Shown: positions 28,734 to 37,882, counted from the stretch's first letter. The stretch is DNA of 64,000 nucleotides from Cryobacterium sp. HLT2-28 (GCF_004402495.1 NZ_SOFH01000017.1:1-64000); one strand, 5' to 3'. Made by a program: numbers and translations. The notes: generated by a model not told the origin, from the letters alone.

Positions 28734-30653
28734 CTACTCCGCGGGGAGCAGCCGGGACGGCGACGGTGCGGTCACCTGCTCGGCGTACAGCCGCGCGTAG
28801 ACGCCGTTCGCGGCGAGCAGCCGGGCGTGGGTGCCACTCTCGACCACCCGGCCGCCATCCACGACGAAGATCACGTCGGCGGAGACGATCGTGGACAGCC
28901 GGTGGGCGATGGCGATGGTCGTGCGGCCCCGGGACGCCGTGTCCAGCGCGGTCTGCACGATCCGCTCGGAGATGGAGTCGAGGGCGCTCGTCGCCTCGTC
29001 GAGGATGAGCACCTCGGGGTCCTTCAGCAGCACCCGGGCGATCGCGATCCGCTGCTTCTCACCGCCGGAGAGCCGGTACCCGCGCTCCCCCACCACGGTG
29101 GCGTAGCCGTCGGAGAAGGAGGCGATGGTGTCGTGGATGCTCGCCGCGCGCGCGGCGGCCTCGAGTTCGGCGTCGGTGGCATCCGGTTTCGCGTAGCGCA
29201 GGTTCTCGGCGATCGTGGCGTGGAAGAGGTAGGTCTCCTGGCTGACGATACCGATGTGCGAGACGAGGGACTCCTGCCGCAGCTCCCGCACGTCGACGCC
29301 GGAGAACAGCACCCGCCCGGCCGAGGCTTCGTAGAATCGCGGGATCAGGTAGGACACCGTGGTCTTGCCTGCCCCGGACGGGCCGACGAACGCCGCGAAC
29401 TCGCCCGGTTCGATTCGGAACGAGACGGCGTCGAGGGTCGGCCGGGAGTCGGCCGCGGCATCAGGGTAGGCGAACGTGACGTCATCGAACTCGACCCGGC
29501 CGGTGGCCTCGCCGGCGGCCGGAACGTCCCCGGCGGTCGGCGCGTCGCTGATCGCCGGGGTGAGGTCGAGGTACTGGAAGATGCGGGCGAACAGGGCGCT
29601 GGAGGTCTGCAGGTCGAGCGCCACCCGCATCAGCCCCAGCAGCGGGAACAGCAGGCGGGACTGCACGGTGGTGAACGCCACGATCGTGCCGGGGGTGACA
29701 TCCGTGGTGCCGTTGGCCATCAGCAACCCGGCGACCAGGTAGACGATCGCGGGAATGCTGGAGAGGAAGATGCTGACCATGGCGAAGAACCACTGGCCGC
29801 TCATCTGCTGGCTGACCTGCAGCCGAACCTGGTTGTCGTTCTCGTCCGAGTAGCGGCGGATCTCGGCCTGCTGCCTGGTGAAGCTCTTCGAGAGCAGGAT
29901 GCCCGACACGCTCAGGGTCTCCTGGGTGATGGCCGTCATGTCGGAGAGCGACTCCTGGGTCTTCGAGGCGATCCGGGCGCGCACCTGGCCGACCCGGCGT
30001 TGCGCGATGACGAGGACGGGCATCAGGATCACCGCCACGATGGCGAGTTGCCAGTTCAGCAGCAGCATGGCGACGAGGGCCGCGATCACCGTGACGACGT
30101 TGCCGAGCAGGCTGGAGATGGTGTTGGTGAGCACGCTCGCCACCCCGCCGACGTCGTTCTGCAGCCGGGACTGAATGATGCCGGTCTTCGTCTTGGTGAA
30201 GAAGCTGAGTTCCATCGCCTGCAGGTGGGTGAACAGGCGCACCCGGAGGGCGCCCATCACCGAATTGCCCACGGTCGCAGTCAGCCAGGTCTGCCACACG
30301 CCGAGCAGCTGGGATCCCAGGTAGATGCCGATCATCAGGCCGACCAGGGTGGCCAGGCGCGGCAGGTTCGGGTTGCCGCCCGGCGGGAAGAGGCCCTCGT
30401 CGAAGGCTCGCTGCACGAGCAGCGGCGGCACCACCGACAGGGCCGCGCTGATGAACACGAGCACGATCGTGATCGTCAGGTCCCGGCGGTGCGGCGCGAA
30501 GAGGGAGCCGATGCGTCGCAACAGGTTCGGGATGCGCGGCGCAGCCGCGTTCTCCGCCCGCTGGGCCACGGCATCGCCGCCGCTGACGCGGCCCCGGGGA
30601 CGCCCGTACTGACCGGCCTGGCGAGGGCTGCTGCCGCCGTGCATTCCACTCAT
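28734..30653 (-). CDS. ABC exporter, fused permease and ATPase
   Basis: A 639-residue half-transporter with an N-terminal six-helix exporter domain (starting near DLTITIVLVFISAAL) and a C-terminal ATPase. The ATPase has Walker A VGPSGAGKTT, Q-loop IGIVSQETYLFH, signature YRLSGGEKQRIAIARVLL, Walker B VLILDEATSALD and switch His in AIAHRLST. It probably works as a homodimer exporting a lipid, drug or peptide. A basic, Gly-rich N-terminus of about 45 residues precedes the first helix. No partner half-transporter is adjacent. Confidence 0.92.
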   Translation of the reverse strand: MSGMHGGSSPRQAGQYGRPRGRVSGGDAVAQRAENAAAPRIPNLLRRIGSLFAPHRRDLTITIVLVFISAALSVVPPLLVQRAFDEGLFPPGGNPNLPRLATLVGLMIGIYLGSQLLGVWQTWLTATVGNSVMGALRVRLFTHLQAMELSFFTKTKTGIIQSRLQNDVGGVASVLTNTISSLLGNVVTVIAALVAMLLLNWQLAIVAVILMPVLVIAQRRVGQVRARIASKTQESLSDMTAITQETLSVSGILLSKSFTRQQAEIRRYSDENDNQVRLQVSQQMSGQWFFAMVSIFLSSIPAIVYLVAGLLMANGTTDVTPGTIVAFTTVQSRLLFPLLGLMRVALDLQTSSALFARIFQYLDLTPAISDAPTAGDVPAAGEATGRVEFDDVTFAYPDAAADSRPTLDAVSFRIEPGEFAAFVGPSGAGKTTVSYLIPRFYEASAGRVLFSGVDVRELRQESLVSHIGIVSQETYLFHATIAENLRYAKPDATDAELEAAARAASIHDTIASFSDGYATVVGERGYRLSGGEKQRIAIARVLLKDPEVLILDEATSALDSISERIVQTALDTASRGRTTIAIAHRLSTIVSADVIFVVDGGRVVESGTHARLLAANGVYARLYAEQVTAPSPSRLLPAE

Positions 30654-30751
30654 GGATTCACTCTAAGCTCCCCTACCGCCCCGATCTCGCGATGTCCCGC
30701 AGTCCCGGGCGCCTACCAGCGGCGTGCAGGTCGGTGTTGCTGCCGAACGCG

Positions 30752-30803
30752 CCATTTTCGCCGCTACGCCCCCGGCGTGCCTGGCGCGTAGCGGCGAAAA
30801 TGG
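30752..30803. repeat. 18-bp perfect inverted repeat downstream of the sugar permease
   Basis: Arms CCATTTTCGCCGCTACGC (30752-30769) and its exact complement (30786-30803) around a 16-base loop; GCGC continues the pairing past one bulged base. It lies between the start of the exporter gene and the 3' end of the sugar permease gene. It could terminate the permease operon, but has no T tract. An unrelated sequence to the 60-bp palindromes. Confidence 0.8.
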
Positions 30804-30842
30804 AGCGCTGGAACAAGCCGAGCGAGGGGGGCGGATGCCGGG

Positions 30843-31817
30843 CTAGCCCTTGGTCGAGCCGGCCAGCAGGCCGCGCACGAAGTAGCGCTGCAGGCTGAAG
30901 AACACGATCAGCGGCACCAGGATCGAGATGAAGGCGCCGGCCGTGAGCAGGTGCCAGTCCTGGCCGCGGCTTCCGGTGATCTCGGCCAGAAGCTTCGTCA
31001 TCGGGGCGACGGCTCCATCGGCGAAGATCAGCGCCACCAGCAGGTCGTTCCAGACCCAGAGGAACTGGAAGATGGCGAAGGATGCGATGGCGGGCATCGT
31101 CAGCGGAAGCACGATCCGGAAGAAGACCTGGCCGTGGCCGGCGCCGTCGACGCGCGCCGCCTCGATCACGTCGGCCGGGATCTCCGAGACGAAGTTGTGC
31201 AGCAGGTAGATCGCCAGCGGCAGGGCGAACATGGTGTGGGCGATCCAGACCTGCGAGTACCCACCCGCGTCGCTGATCGCCGTGACCACCGGGAAGCCGA
31301 AGATCTCACCCTTGGAGAAGAACCGGAGCAGCGGCACGAGGGCCATCTGCAGCGGCACGATCTGCAGCGCGAAGACCGCGATGAACAGCACGTTCTTGCC
31401 CCGGAAGTCGATCCAGGCGAACGCGTAGGCGGCGAGGCTGGCGACGATGAGGGGAAGCAGCGTAGCCGGGAGGGTGATCGCAATCGAGTTGATGAAGGCG
31501 CCGGCCAGGTTCAGCTGGCTGTTTCCGGCCTGGAGCACGTCGGAGTAGTTGTCGAACGTGACACCCCAGTTCGCGAACAGCGTCCACCAGCCGGTGGTCC
31601 GCACCTGCTGGGCGGGCCGGAACGACGAGACGAAGAGGCCGAAGGTGGGAATCGTCCAGACCACGGCGATCACGAGGGCCGCGATCGTGGCGCCCCGGCT
31701 GGTCAGGCGCTTCTTGGTGCGCCGGGCCGCGGCGAATTCCGTCCTGCGGGCACCGTTGCGCAGCTGCTTCGCGGTGGACTTGTCGACGGGGAGCTCAACT
31801 GGAAGGATCGCGCTCAT
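30843..31817 (-). CDS. Carbohydrate ABC transporter permease (MalG/AglG type)
   Basis: A 324-residue polytopic permease with about six membrane segments. The EAA-type loop [27 protein letters not shown] contacts the ATPase. Tail [17 protein letters not shown] is the usual MalG-like C-terminus. The ATG at 31817 overlaps the upstream permease stop (ATGA); the longer open frame to 32225 is antisense to nothing real and is rejected. It forms the channel with 31814-32947. Confidence 0.92.
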   Translation of the reverse strand: MSAILPVELPVDKSTAKQLRNGARRTEFAAARRTKKRLTSRGATIAALVIAVVWTIPTFGLFVSSFRPAQQVRTTGWWTLFANWGVTFDNYSDVLQAGNSQLNLAGAFINSIAITLPATLLPLIVASLAAYAFAWIDFRGKNVLFIAVFALQIVPLQMALVPLLRFFSKGEIFGFPVVTAISDAGGYSQVWIAHTMFALPLAIYLLHNFVSEIPADVIEAARVDGAGHGQVFFRIVLPLTMPAIASFAIFQFLWVWNDLLVALIFADGAVAPMTKLLAEITGSRGQDWHLLTAGAFISILVPLIVFFSLQRYFVRGLLAGSTKG

Positions 31818-32947
31818 CGGATTTCCCTCTGCTTCTGGATCTGGCGGGCGTTGTAGATGACGATCGGAAGCACGAGCAGGAACAGCACGACGGCGAAGGC
31901 CGCCGAGCGGCCCAGCTCGAAGTTCTTGAACTGCGTGTACATCTCGTTCGCGATGACGCTCGTGTCGTTGGCGCCGGCGGTCATGGTCCGGACGATGTCG
32001 AAGACCTTGAGCGAGGCGATGGAGATCGTCGTCAGGACGACGATGAGGGAACTGCGGATGCCGGGGACCGTGACGTTGGTGAACTTCTGCCAGGCGTTGG
32101 TGCCGTCGAGTTCCGCGGCCTCCAGCTGCTCGGCGGGCACGCCCTTGATGGCCGCGGACAGCACGACCATCGCGAATCCGGTTTGCACCCAGATCAGCAC
32201 GATGATCAGGAAGAGCGTGTTCCACGGCTCGTTGGCGATGAAGTCGACCGGCTGGCCGCCGAACCAGACGACGATCTGGTTGAGCAGGCCGATCTGGTTC
32301 TGGTCCGCCGGGCGGGCGGTGTAGACGAAGCGCCAGATGATCGACGCGCCGACGAAGGAGATGGCCATGGGCATGAACACCATGATCTTGAAGTACTTCT
32401 CACCGCGGCTCTTGTCGATGAACACCGCATAGGCGAGTCCAGCGATGGTCGACACTAGCGGGGCGATCAGCACCCAGACGATCGTGTTCAGCACCGTGCG
32501 GATGGCCTCCGGCTGGGTGAACACCCAGATGAAGTTGTCGAGGCCGATGAAAGCGGTTCCCCGCGCATTCATGAACGCCTGCACCGTGGTCTGGATGGTC
32601 GGGATGACCAGGCCGATCACGAGCAGAAGGACGGCCGGCGAGAGGAATCCGAAGAGCTGGAAAAGGTAACCGGCTCCGGCGCGGGAGCGGTAGTCGACGA
32701 TGAAGAACACCCCGCCGAGCACCGCGGCGGCCGCCGAGGCCCACCAGTACGACCCGGCGGCGAGGAGCACGAGAAGCGGAGCAGCCACGCACACCACGAG
32801 CCGGATGACGGTGTAGATGGTGCCGGATCGCGGGGCGATCTCGACGAAGAACAGGATCGCCCCGACCATGGCCACGAAGGCGAGGACGATGATGGGGATT
32901 TGTGCGAGGGACGGCAATTGCCCCAGCCAGGCAAAGAACGCTGACAT
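31814..32947 (-). CDS. Carbohydrate ABC transporter permease (MalF/AglF type)
   Basis: A 377-residue membrane protein with about eight hydrophobic segments. After three N-terminal helices of low conservation comes the conserved permease core, with the EAA-type loop [40 protein letters not shown] is typical of alpha-glucoside (AglF-like) permeases. Second gene after the binding protein, from which it is separated by a 178-bp gap holding a hairpin. Confidence 0.92.
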   Translation of the reverse strand: MSAFFAWLGQLPSLAQIPIIVLAFVAMVGAILFFVEIAPRSGTIYTVIRLVVCVAAPLLVLLAAGSYWWASAAAAVLGGVFFIVDYRSRAGAGYLFQLFGFLSPAVLLLVIGLVIPTIQTTVQAFMNARGTAFIGLDNFIWVFTQPEAIRTVLNTIVWVLIAPLVSTIAGLAYAVFIDKSRGEKYFKIMVFMPMAISFVGASIIWRFVYTARPADQNQIGLLNQIVVWFGGQPVDFIANEPWNTLFLIIVLIWVQTGFAMVVLSAAIKGVPAEQLEAAELDGTNAWQKFTNVTVPGIRSSLIVVLTTISIASLKVFDIVRTMTAGANDTSVIANEMYTQFKNFELGRSAAFAVVLFLLVLPIVIYNARQIQKQREIR

Positions 32948-33032
32948 CTGAAACCTCTCGAGTACGACTGTGGACTCACGGTGATCGCTGGTCTGGCGGG
33001 AAAATTTACCGCCACGCTACACCCACAGCGGC

Positions 33033-33066
33033 GTGGGCCGCCCGGTTTTGAGGACGAGCGGCCCAC
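33033..33066 (-). terminator. Intra-operon hairpin after the alpha-glucoside binding protein
   Basis: A 9-bp stem GTGGGCCGC / GCGGCCCAC with a 16-base loop, 60 bases past the binding-protein stop and before the first permease. As at 14933-14964, it probably sets a higher level of binding protein than permeases. Confidence 0.65.
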
Positions 33067-33125
33067 CATTGCTGGGTGCTGCTACTACACGTGCTGTGTT
33101 GCTGGAGGCCTGAGGCCCGGTCGTG

Positions 33126-34442
33126 CTACTTGGACGGCCAGCCGCCTTCGATGCTGGTCAGCACCTCGTCGGTCGGAGTGCCGTTGATCCAGTTGACCAT
33201 TCCCTTCCAGAACGTCCCGGCTCCCACCGAACCCGGCATGAGGTCGGAGGCGTCGAAGCGGAAGGTGGTCTTCGGGTCCTGCAGGATCTTGATGGCTTCC
33301 TGAAGGATCGGGCTCTTCGCGTTGGCCGCGTCGAGACCCTTGTTGGCGCTGATCACTCCTCCGAGACTGACGCGGCTGTTGGCCCAGTCGGCGCTGGAGA
33401 GGTAGGCCTGGACCTTCTGGGTGTCGGCGTCGTCGGAGAATGCGCCGACGATCTCGCCACCACCGGTGACGGCCTGTCCGCCGGCCTTGGCGGCCGGGGT
33501 GATGAAGGCCCACACGTCGCCGTCAGGACCGACCTTGCCGCCGGCATCCGTGATGAAGCCGTCGAAGAAGGATGCCTGGTGGGTCAGGGCACAGGTGCCG
33601 TTGGCGATCGGAGTGGCGACGTCGCCGAAGGCGGTCGTGTTAATCGAGCGCACGTCGCCGAAGGTGGCGTTGACGTAGGCCGGGTTCAGCAGGATCTCGC
33701 CGAGGGAGTCGAACGCGGTCTTGATCGCGGGATCGGTGAACGGGATCTCGTTCTTGACCCACTTGTCGTAGGTCTCTGGTCCGGCCTCGCGGAGGACGAG
33801 GTCTTCGACCCAGTCCGTTCCCGGCCAGCCGGTGGCGTCGCCGGAGCCGAAGCCGGCGCACCATGGTGCGGTGCCGGACTTCTCCTGGATGGTCTTGGTC
33901 ACGGCGAGGAGCTCGTCCCAGGTCTTGGGAACTTCCACGCCCCACTCCTTGAACTTCTTCGGCGAGTACCAGATGAAGCCCTTGACGCTGGCCATCAGCG
34001 GGGCGCCGTAGAAGGTGTCTCCGACGGTGCCGTACGCCTTCCAGTCCTTGGACCAGTTCTTGTCGACGTTGTCTTCGACGGTCTTCGGAGCCGGCTTGAG
34101 GAAGTCGCGGCTGGCGAGGTCGGCCATCAGGCCGGGCTGCGGGAAGATCGCGAGGTCAGGAGCGTTGCCGCCCTGCGCGCGGATCGCGATCTGCGCCTCG
34201 AACTCCTTCGACGATTCGTACTGAATGTCGATGTTGTTCTTCTTCTCCCAGTCAGCCCAGGACTGTTCGAGCAGCTTGGCCTCGGTGTCGGCGATCGTGC
34301 CGTAAACGGTGACGACGCCATCGCCCTTGGCTCCGGCGTCGGACGTGGTGCTTCCGGGTCCCCCGGAACAACCGGCCAGGGTCAGGCCGGCGATCGCCGC
34401 GAAGGCGATGGATGCTGTGAAACGGCGGTTCGAGAGCCGCAT
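33126..34442 (-). CDS. Carbohydrate ABC transporter substrate-binding lipoprotein (alpha-glucoside type)
   Basis: A 438-residue family 1 solute-binding protein. The signal peptide MRLSNRRFTASIAFAAIAGLTLAGC ends in lipobox LAGC. NAPDLAIFPQPGLMADLASR, KGFIWYSPKKFKEWGVEVPKTWDELL, WCAGFGSGDATGWPGTDW and RFDASDLMPGSVGAGTFWKGM resemble the AglE group for alpha-glucosides such as trehalose, maltose or sucrose. The assignment is by family resemblance. First gene of the operon; a LacI-type regulator is divergently encoded upstream. Confidence 0.88.
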   Translation of the reverse strand: MRLSNRRFTASIAFAAIAGLTLAGCSGGPGSTTSDAGAKGDGVVTVYGTIADTEAKLLEQSWADWEKKNNIDIQYESSKEFEAQIAIRAQGGNAPDLAIFPQPGLMADLASRDFLKPAPKTVEDNVDKNWSKDWKAYGTVGDTFYGAPLMASVKGFIWYSPKKFKEWGVEVPKTWDELLAVTKTIQEKSGTAPWCAGFGSGDATGWPGTDWVEDLVLREAGPETYDKWVKNEIPFTDPAIKTAFDSLGEILLNPAYVNATFGDVRSINTTAFGDVATPIANGTCALTHQASFFDGFITDAGGKVGPDGDVWAFITPAAKAGGQAVTGGGEIVGAFSDDADTQKVQAYLSSADWANSRVSLGGVISANKGLDAANAKSPILQEAIKILQDPKTTFRFDASDLMPGSVGAGTFWKGMVNWINGTPTDEVLTSIEGGWPSK

Positions 34443-34530
34443 TAGTCCTCCTCATTGAGATGTTGCGGTGTTCGAGTGGGCTTTTCCCAGGGACACCGAA
34501 GTGCTGCAGGTGCTGGAAACGATCGAATAG

Positions 34531-34683
34531 GGAACCGGTTCCACACCACAAGTTACGGCACGACCCCCTGATCCGCAAGACCGATGTGGTCACGAATTGA
34601 AAAAGATCGGATGAGAGCGCTCTCCAACGGCGATGGGGCACGTGCGGGCGGCGCACCGCACAGATATTCATGGAACCGGTTCC
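34531..34683. promoter_or_regulatory. LacI-type operators in the divergent importer/regulator region
   Basis: GGAACCGGTTCC occurs twice as a perfect palindrome (34531-34542 and 34672-34683), 141 bp apart, with GAGAGCGCTCTC (34613-34624) between. The last resembles CebR-type TGGGAGCGCTCCCA sites. Such paired sites suit looping by a tetramer or repression of both divergent promoters by the LacI protein at 34741. The region 34443-34740 has no other gene. Confidence 0.75.
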
Positions 34684-34740
34684 AGATCGGGGAGAATTGC
34701 CGCTAGTCTGTCGTCAGCACCACCAAGGACGGAGGCCGGA

Positions 34741-35769
34741 ATGAGCGCGATCGCGGATGTCGCCCGCCTGGCCGGCGTGGCGAAGGCCACGGCTTCCCGG
34801 GCGCTCAGCGGCCGGGGCTACGTGTCGGAGGAGACCCGGCTCAAGGTCGTCGCCGCGGCCAGGGAGATCGGCTACGTCGCCTCCCCCAACGCCGCCAGCC
34901 TGGTCACCGGCCGCACCAAGAGCATCGGCGTCATCATCCCGTTCATCAGCCGCTGGTTCTTCTCCGAGGTGCTCGAGAGCATGGAGGAGGCTCTCCTCGC
35001 CGAGGGCTACGACATGACCCTCTACAACCTGCCGGCCGCATCACCCGAGCGGGACAGCGTGTTCGAGTACTTCCTCGCGCGGAAGAGATTCGACGGGGTG
35101 ATCTCGGTCGGGGTCGCCCTCAGCGAAGGCGAGGTGGACCACCTGCACCGCCTCGGCCGGCCGCTGGTGGGCATCGGCGGGCCCATCCGCGGTGTGCCGA
35201 CCATCGCGATCGACGACGTCGCCGCCGCCCGGCTCGCCACCGAGCACCTGCTCAGCCTCGGCCACCGCGACATCCTGCACATCGGCGGCAACCAGGCCGA
35301 TGAGATGGACTTCAAGGTGCACAGCCAGCGGCTGACCGGGTTCTACGCGGCCATGCACGACGCCGGCTGCCGCACCGAGGGCGCCTTCTACCCCTGCGAG
35401 TTCACGATGCCGGGCGGCTACCAGGTGGGACTCTCCGTCTTCGCCGACCCGCGCACCCGGCCGACGGCGATCTTCGCCGCGAGCGACGAGATCGCGATCG
35501 GCCTCATCGTCGCGGCTCGGGAGCTCGGCATTCAGATACCGGCGGACCTGTCCGTGATCGGCATCGACGGGCATCCATACGCCGACATGTTCCGCCTGAC
35601 CACGCTGGAGCAGCACCCCCGGCAGCAGGGCCGACTGGCGGTGGCCACCCTCCTGGCCGAGCTCGCGTCTCCCGCGATCCGGGAGGAGTCCGACCACCTG
35701 ACCGTGCTGCCGACCAACCTGGTCTTCCGTTCGAGCACGAGCGGACCCCGAAGCCCGCTGAGCGCCTGA
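34741..35769 (+). CDS. LacI-family regulator of the alpha-glucoside importer
   Basis: A 342-residue LacI regulator. Helix-turn-helix AIADVARLAGVAKATASRALSG at residues 3-24, hinge YVASPNAASLVTGRTKSIGVIIP, then a core with EGEVDHLHRLGRPLVGIG, IAIDDVAAARLATEHLLSLGHRDI and IFAASDEIAIGLIVAARE. The ATG at 34741 has GGAGG upstream; the in-frame extension to 34633 would cross the operator at 34672-34683. Divergent from the importer; its effector is probably an alpha-glucoside or product (inference). Confidence 0.9.
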   Translation: MSAIADVARLAGVAKATASRALSGRGYVSEETRLKVVAAAREIGYVASPNAASLVTGRTKSIGVIIPFISRWFFSEVLESMEEALLAEGYDMTLYNLPAASPERDSVFEYFLARKRFDGVISVGVALSEGEVDHLHRLGRPLVGIGGPIRGVPTIAIDDVAAARLATEHLLSLGHRDILHIGGNQADEMDFKVHSQRLTGFYAAMHDAGCRTEGAFYPCEFTMPGGYQVGLSVFADPRTRPTAIFAASDEIAIGLIVAARELGIQIPADLSVIGIDGHPYADMFRLTTLEQHPRQQGRLAVATLLAELASPAIREESDHLTVLPTNLVFRSSTSGPRSPLSA

Positions 35770-35772
35770 GTC

Positions 35773-37080
35773 TCAGCTGTCGCCGGCCCCGATCGCCTCG
35801 GCCTCCTCGAGCGGGTCGACCTGCCCGAGCGGGTCAACCTGCCCATTGGCCCGGCCCAGGTGCCGGTGCCCGGCCACGAGGATCGCCACGGCGACGAGCA
35901 CGGATGCCGCGGCGGCCACGAACGGGCTGGCCGGCCCGACCGACGCCGCCAGCAGCGTCGCGGCGGGCGGGGCGATCGCGCCGCCGAGGAAGCGGACCCC
36001 GGAGTATGCCGAGCTCGCCACGGATCGCGGCAGGTCGGTCGCCTCCATCACGCATTCAGTGAGGACTGTGTTCAGCACGCCGAGCAGCAGCCCGCCGACG
36101 ACGACGCAGGCGACCAGGCCCACGGCGGACCCGATCGACACGGCCGCGGCCAGGAGGTCGAGCGCGAGCAGCGGAAGGACGATCCAGAGCACCTGGGTGC
36201 GCGGCATCCGGCGGGTCAGCAGCGGAGCGACCCAGACCGAGGTGACCGCGAGAGAGAGCCCCCAGCCGAAGAAGACGAGCCCGAGGGTCACGGCGCTGCC
36301 CAGGCCGAGCGGCACGAGCGCGAACGGGGTGTAGGCGAGCAGCACGAAGAAGCCGATGTTGTAGAAGAACGCGGCGGCGGCCAGCACCCCGAGCCCGGGG
36401 CGGGCGAGCGCCCGGAACGGCGCCGAGACGCGGATCGGCGCAGGCCTGGTCGGCTCGCTCTTCAGCATCACGACGATCGCGATGAATCCGACCGCCATCA
36501 GCGTCGCGCTTCCGAAGAACGGGCCACGCCAGCTCACGCTGCCGAGCAGCCCGCCGATCAGCGGCCCGATCGCGATACCGAGGCCGAGCGCCGCCTCGTA
36601 GAGGATGATCGCCGACGAGGTGCCGCCGGAGGCCGCCCCCACGATGGTGGCCAGGGCGGTGGAGATGAAGAGCGCGTTGCCGAGGCCCCAGCCCGCCCGG
36701 AAGCCGATGATCGACTCCACGTTCTGCGACAGGCCGGCCGCGAGGGCGAAGGCGATGATCAGGGCGAGGCCGATCAGCAGGGTGCGCTTGGCGCCGATCC
36801 GGCTGGACAGCCAGCTCGTGAAGAACATGGCGATGCCCGTGATCACGAGGTAGCTGGTGAACAGCATCTCGGTCTCGGTGGGCGTCGCCGCGAGGTCCCG
36901 GGCGATGGCCGGCAGGATGGGGTCGACCAGGCCGATCCCCATGAACGCGATCACGCAGGCGAAGGCGACCGCCCAGACCGCGGTCGGCTGGTGCAAGATG
37001 CTGCGGGCAGGTTCCGGTGCCCCGGCGTTCGCCGTCGTGCCGGTCGCCTGCACCGTCGCGTCCGCGTTCGCGCGGCTCAT
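35773..37080 (-). CDS. MFS transporter, drug-efflux type
   Basis: A 435-residue major facilitator with about twelve membrane segments after a 30-residue hydrophilic start. LVDPILPAIARDLAATPTETEMLFTSYLV is the family N-terminal motif region, followed by SSRIGAKRTLLIG (loop 2-3). It ends with a hydrophilic tail containing the duplicated hexapeptide GQVDPL, encoded by an 18-bp tandem repeat. The start overlaps the end of the MarR gene (ATGA), so repressor and pump are co-expressed. Confidence 0.9.
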   Translation of the reverse strand: MSRANADATVQATGTTANAGAPEPARSILHQPTAVWAVAFACVIAFMGIGLVDPILPAIARDLAATPTETEMLFTSYLVITGIAMFFTSWLSSRIGAKRTLLIGLALIIAFALAAGLSQNVESIIGFRAGWGLGNALFISTALATIVGAASGGTSSAIILYEAALGLGIAIGPLIGGLLGSVSWRGPFFGSATLMAVGFIAIVVMLKSEPTRPAPIRVSAPFRALARPGLGVLAAAAFFYNIGFFVLLAYTPFALVPLGLGSAVTLGLVFFGWGLSLAVTSVWVAPLLTRRMPRTQVLWIVLPLLALDLLAAAVSIGSAVGLVACVVVGGLLLGVLNTVLTECVMEATDLPRSVASSAYSGVRFLGGAIAPPAATLLAASVGPASPFVAAAASVLVAVAILVAGHRHLGRANGQVDPLGQVDPLEEAEAIGAGDS

Positions 37081-37622
37081 GCGCTCACTCCGGCCGCGGT
37101 GCTCGAACCGGGCAGGGTGCTCGTCCCGGGCAGGGTGCTCGAACCGGGCAGGATACCGCCGGATGCCGTGTGGACGGCCGGGCGCACGGCGGACGTCTCG
37201 CTGCCGTCCAAACGTGCCCGCAGGATCCCGATCGCCTCTTCGAGGGTCTCGATCTCGGCATCGGTCAGCCCGGAGAACATCGGCAACAGCGCCTCGGCGA
37301 GCTCGCTGCGCCAGGAATCGAGCGCGGCCACTCCGGCGGGGGTGATCACGGTGCTCGCGACGCGTGCGTCGAGCGGGTCGGCGAGGCGCTCCGCCCAGCC
37401 CCGCGCGGCGAGATGGGTGACGAGCTTGGTCGCGGTCGGCTGCGAGACGCGGCTGCGGGCGGCGAGTTCGCCGAGCCGGATCGGGCCGAGCTGGCGCAGC
37501 ACGCTCAGGGTGCGCCAGGTCGCGGGCGACTCCGTCCCGTGCGCGGCGTGCGCCGCCACCCGGGTGAGGCGATTGTTCACGGTGATGAGGTCGCCCAGGA
37601 GGGCGGAAAGATCGGAAGACAT
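37077..37622 (-). CDS. MarR-family regulator of the MFS pump
   Basis: A 181-residue MarR protein. The winged helix spans about residues 30-105 with LGPIRLGELAARSRVSQPTATKLVTHLAARGWAERL and wing DPLDARVASTVITPAG. The last 30 residues form an unusual tail with three LPGxST units from an 18-bp tandem repeat. The start MSSDLS at 37622 is likely, but MYGGG five codons earlier is possible. Two CATAG-N5-CTATG palindromes directly upstream suggest autoregulation. Confidence 0.88.
   Translation of the reverse strand: MSSDLSALLGDLITVNNRLTRVAAHAAHGTESPATWRTLSVLRQLGPIRLGELAARSRVSQPTATKLVTHLAARGWAERLADPLDARVASTVITPAGVAALDSWRSELAEALLPMFSGLTDAEIETLEEAIGILRARLDGSETSAVRPAVHTASGGILPGSSTLPGTSTLPGSSTAAGVSA
37101..37154. 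repeat. Three 18-bp in-frame tandem repeats in the MarR gene
   Basis: Units start at 37101, 37119 and 37137; the consensus is GCTCGAACCGGGCAGGGT. They encode three LPGxST hexapeptides in the C-terminal tail of the MarR protein, outside the DNA-binding domain. Repeat number is likely variable by slippage. Confidence 0.85.
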
Positions 37623-37634
37623 TCCCCCACCATA

Positions 37635-37670
37635 CATAGCCTGACTATGTACGTCCATAGCTCGGCTATG
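37635..37670. promoter_or_regulatory. Two MarR-type operators
   Basis: CATAGCCTGACTATG (37635-37649) and CATAGCTCGGCTATG (37656-37670) are the same CATAG-N5-CTATG palindrome with centres exactly 21 bp apart, so two dimers would bind the same DNA face. They overlap the expected promoter of the MarR-MFS operon. Confidence 0.8.
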
Positions 37671-37696
37671 GACATCCGTCACCCGCGTCGCCGCCC

Positions 37697-37787
37697 TGTG
37701 CCGAATTCAGGCGTGGAACCCGATTCCGGTCCGCCTCAGCCCGAAAACCCCGGGAAGCGGATGCCGACACCTGAATTGGGCGCACAC
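37697..37787. repeat. Imperfect inverted repeat of about 20-bp arms
   Basis: TGTGCCGAATTCAGGCGT (from 37697) pairs with the complement of ACACCTGAATTGGGCGCACA (to 37787), with AATTCAGG matching exactly. The arms are separated by about 45 bases. The unit lies between the MarR promoter region and the rplL terminator and may be another palindromic repeat class. Confidence 0.55.
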
Positions 37788-37841
37788 TCCCGCAGGTGGA
37801 CGGCGAGAGGGGAGGCGGGCGGGGGCCGGGGCCGATTAACG

Positions 37842-37882
37842 GCCGACGGGCGTCGCACCCAGTGGATGCGACGCCCGTCGGC
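37842..37882 (-). terminator. rplJL terminator
   Basis: A perfect 16-bp stem, GCCGACGGGCGTCGCA with its complement, and a 9-base loop, about 55 bases past the rplL stop. On the minus strand it is followed by CGTTAATC. Confidence 0.85.

Noticed and set aside
31818..32225. Upstream extension of the MalG-type permease (to 460 residues)
   Set aside because: It overlaps the MalF-type gene in another frame and is compositionally noise; the ATG at 31817 with ATGA overlap is the normal start.
34633..34740. N-terminal extension of the second LacI regulator
   Set aside because: It crosses the operator at 34672-34683, and the helix-turn-helix begins right after the ATG at 34741.
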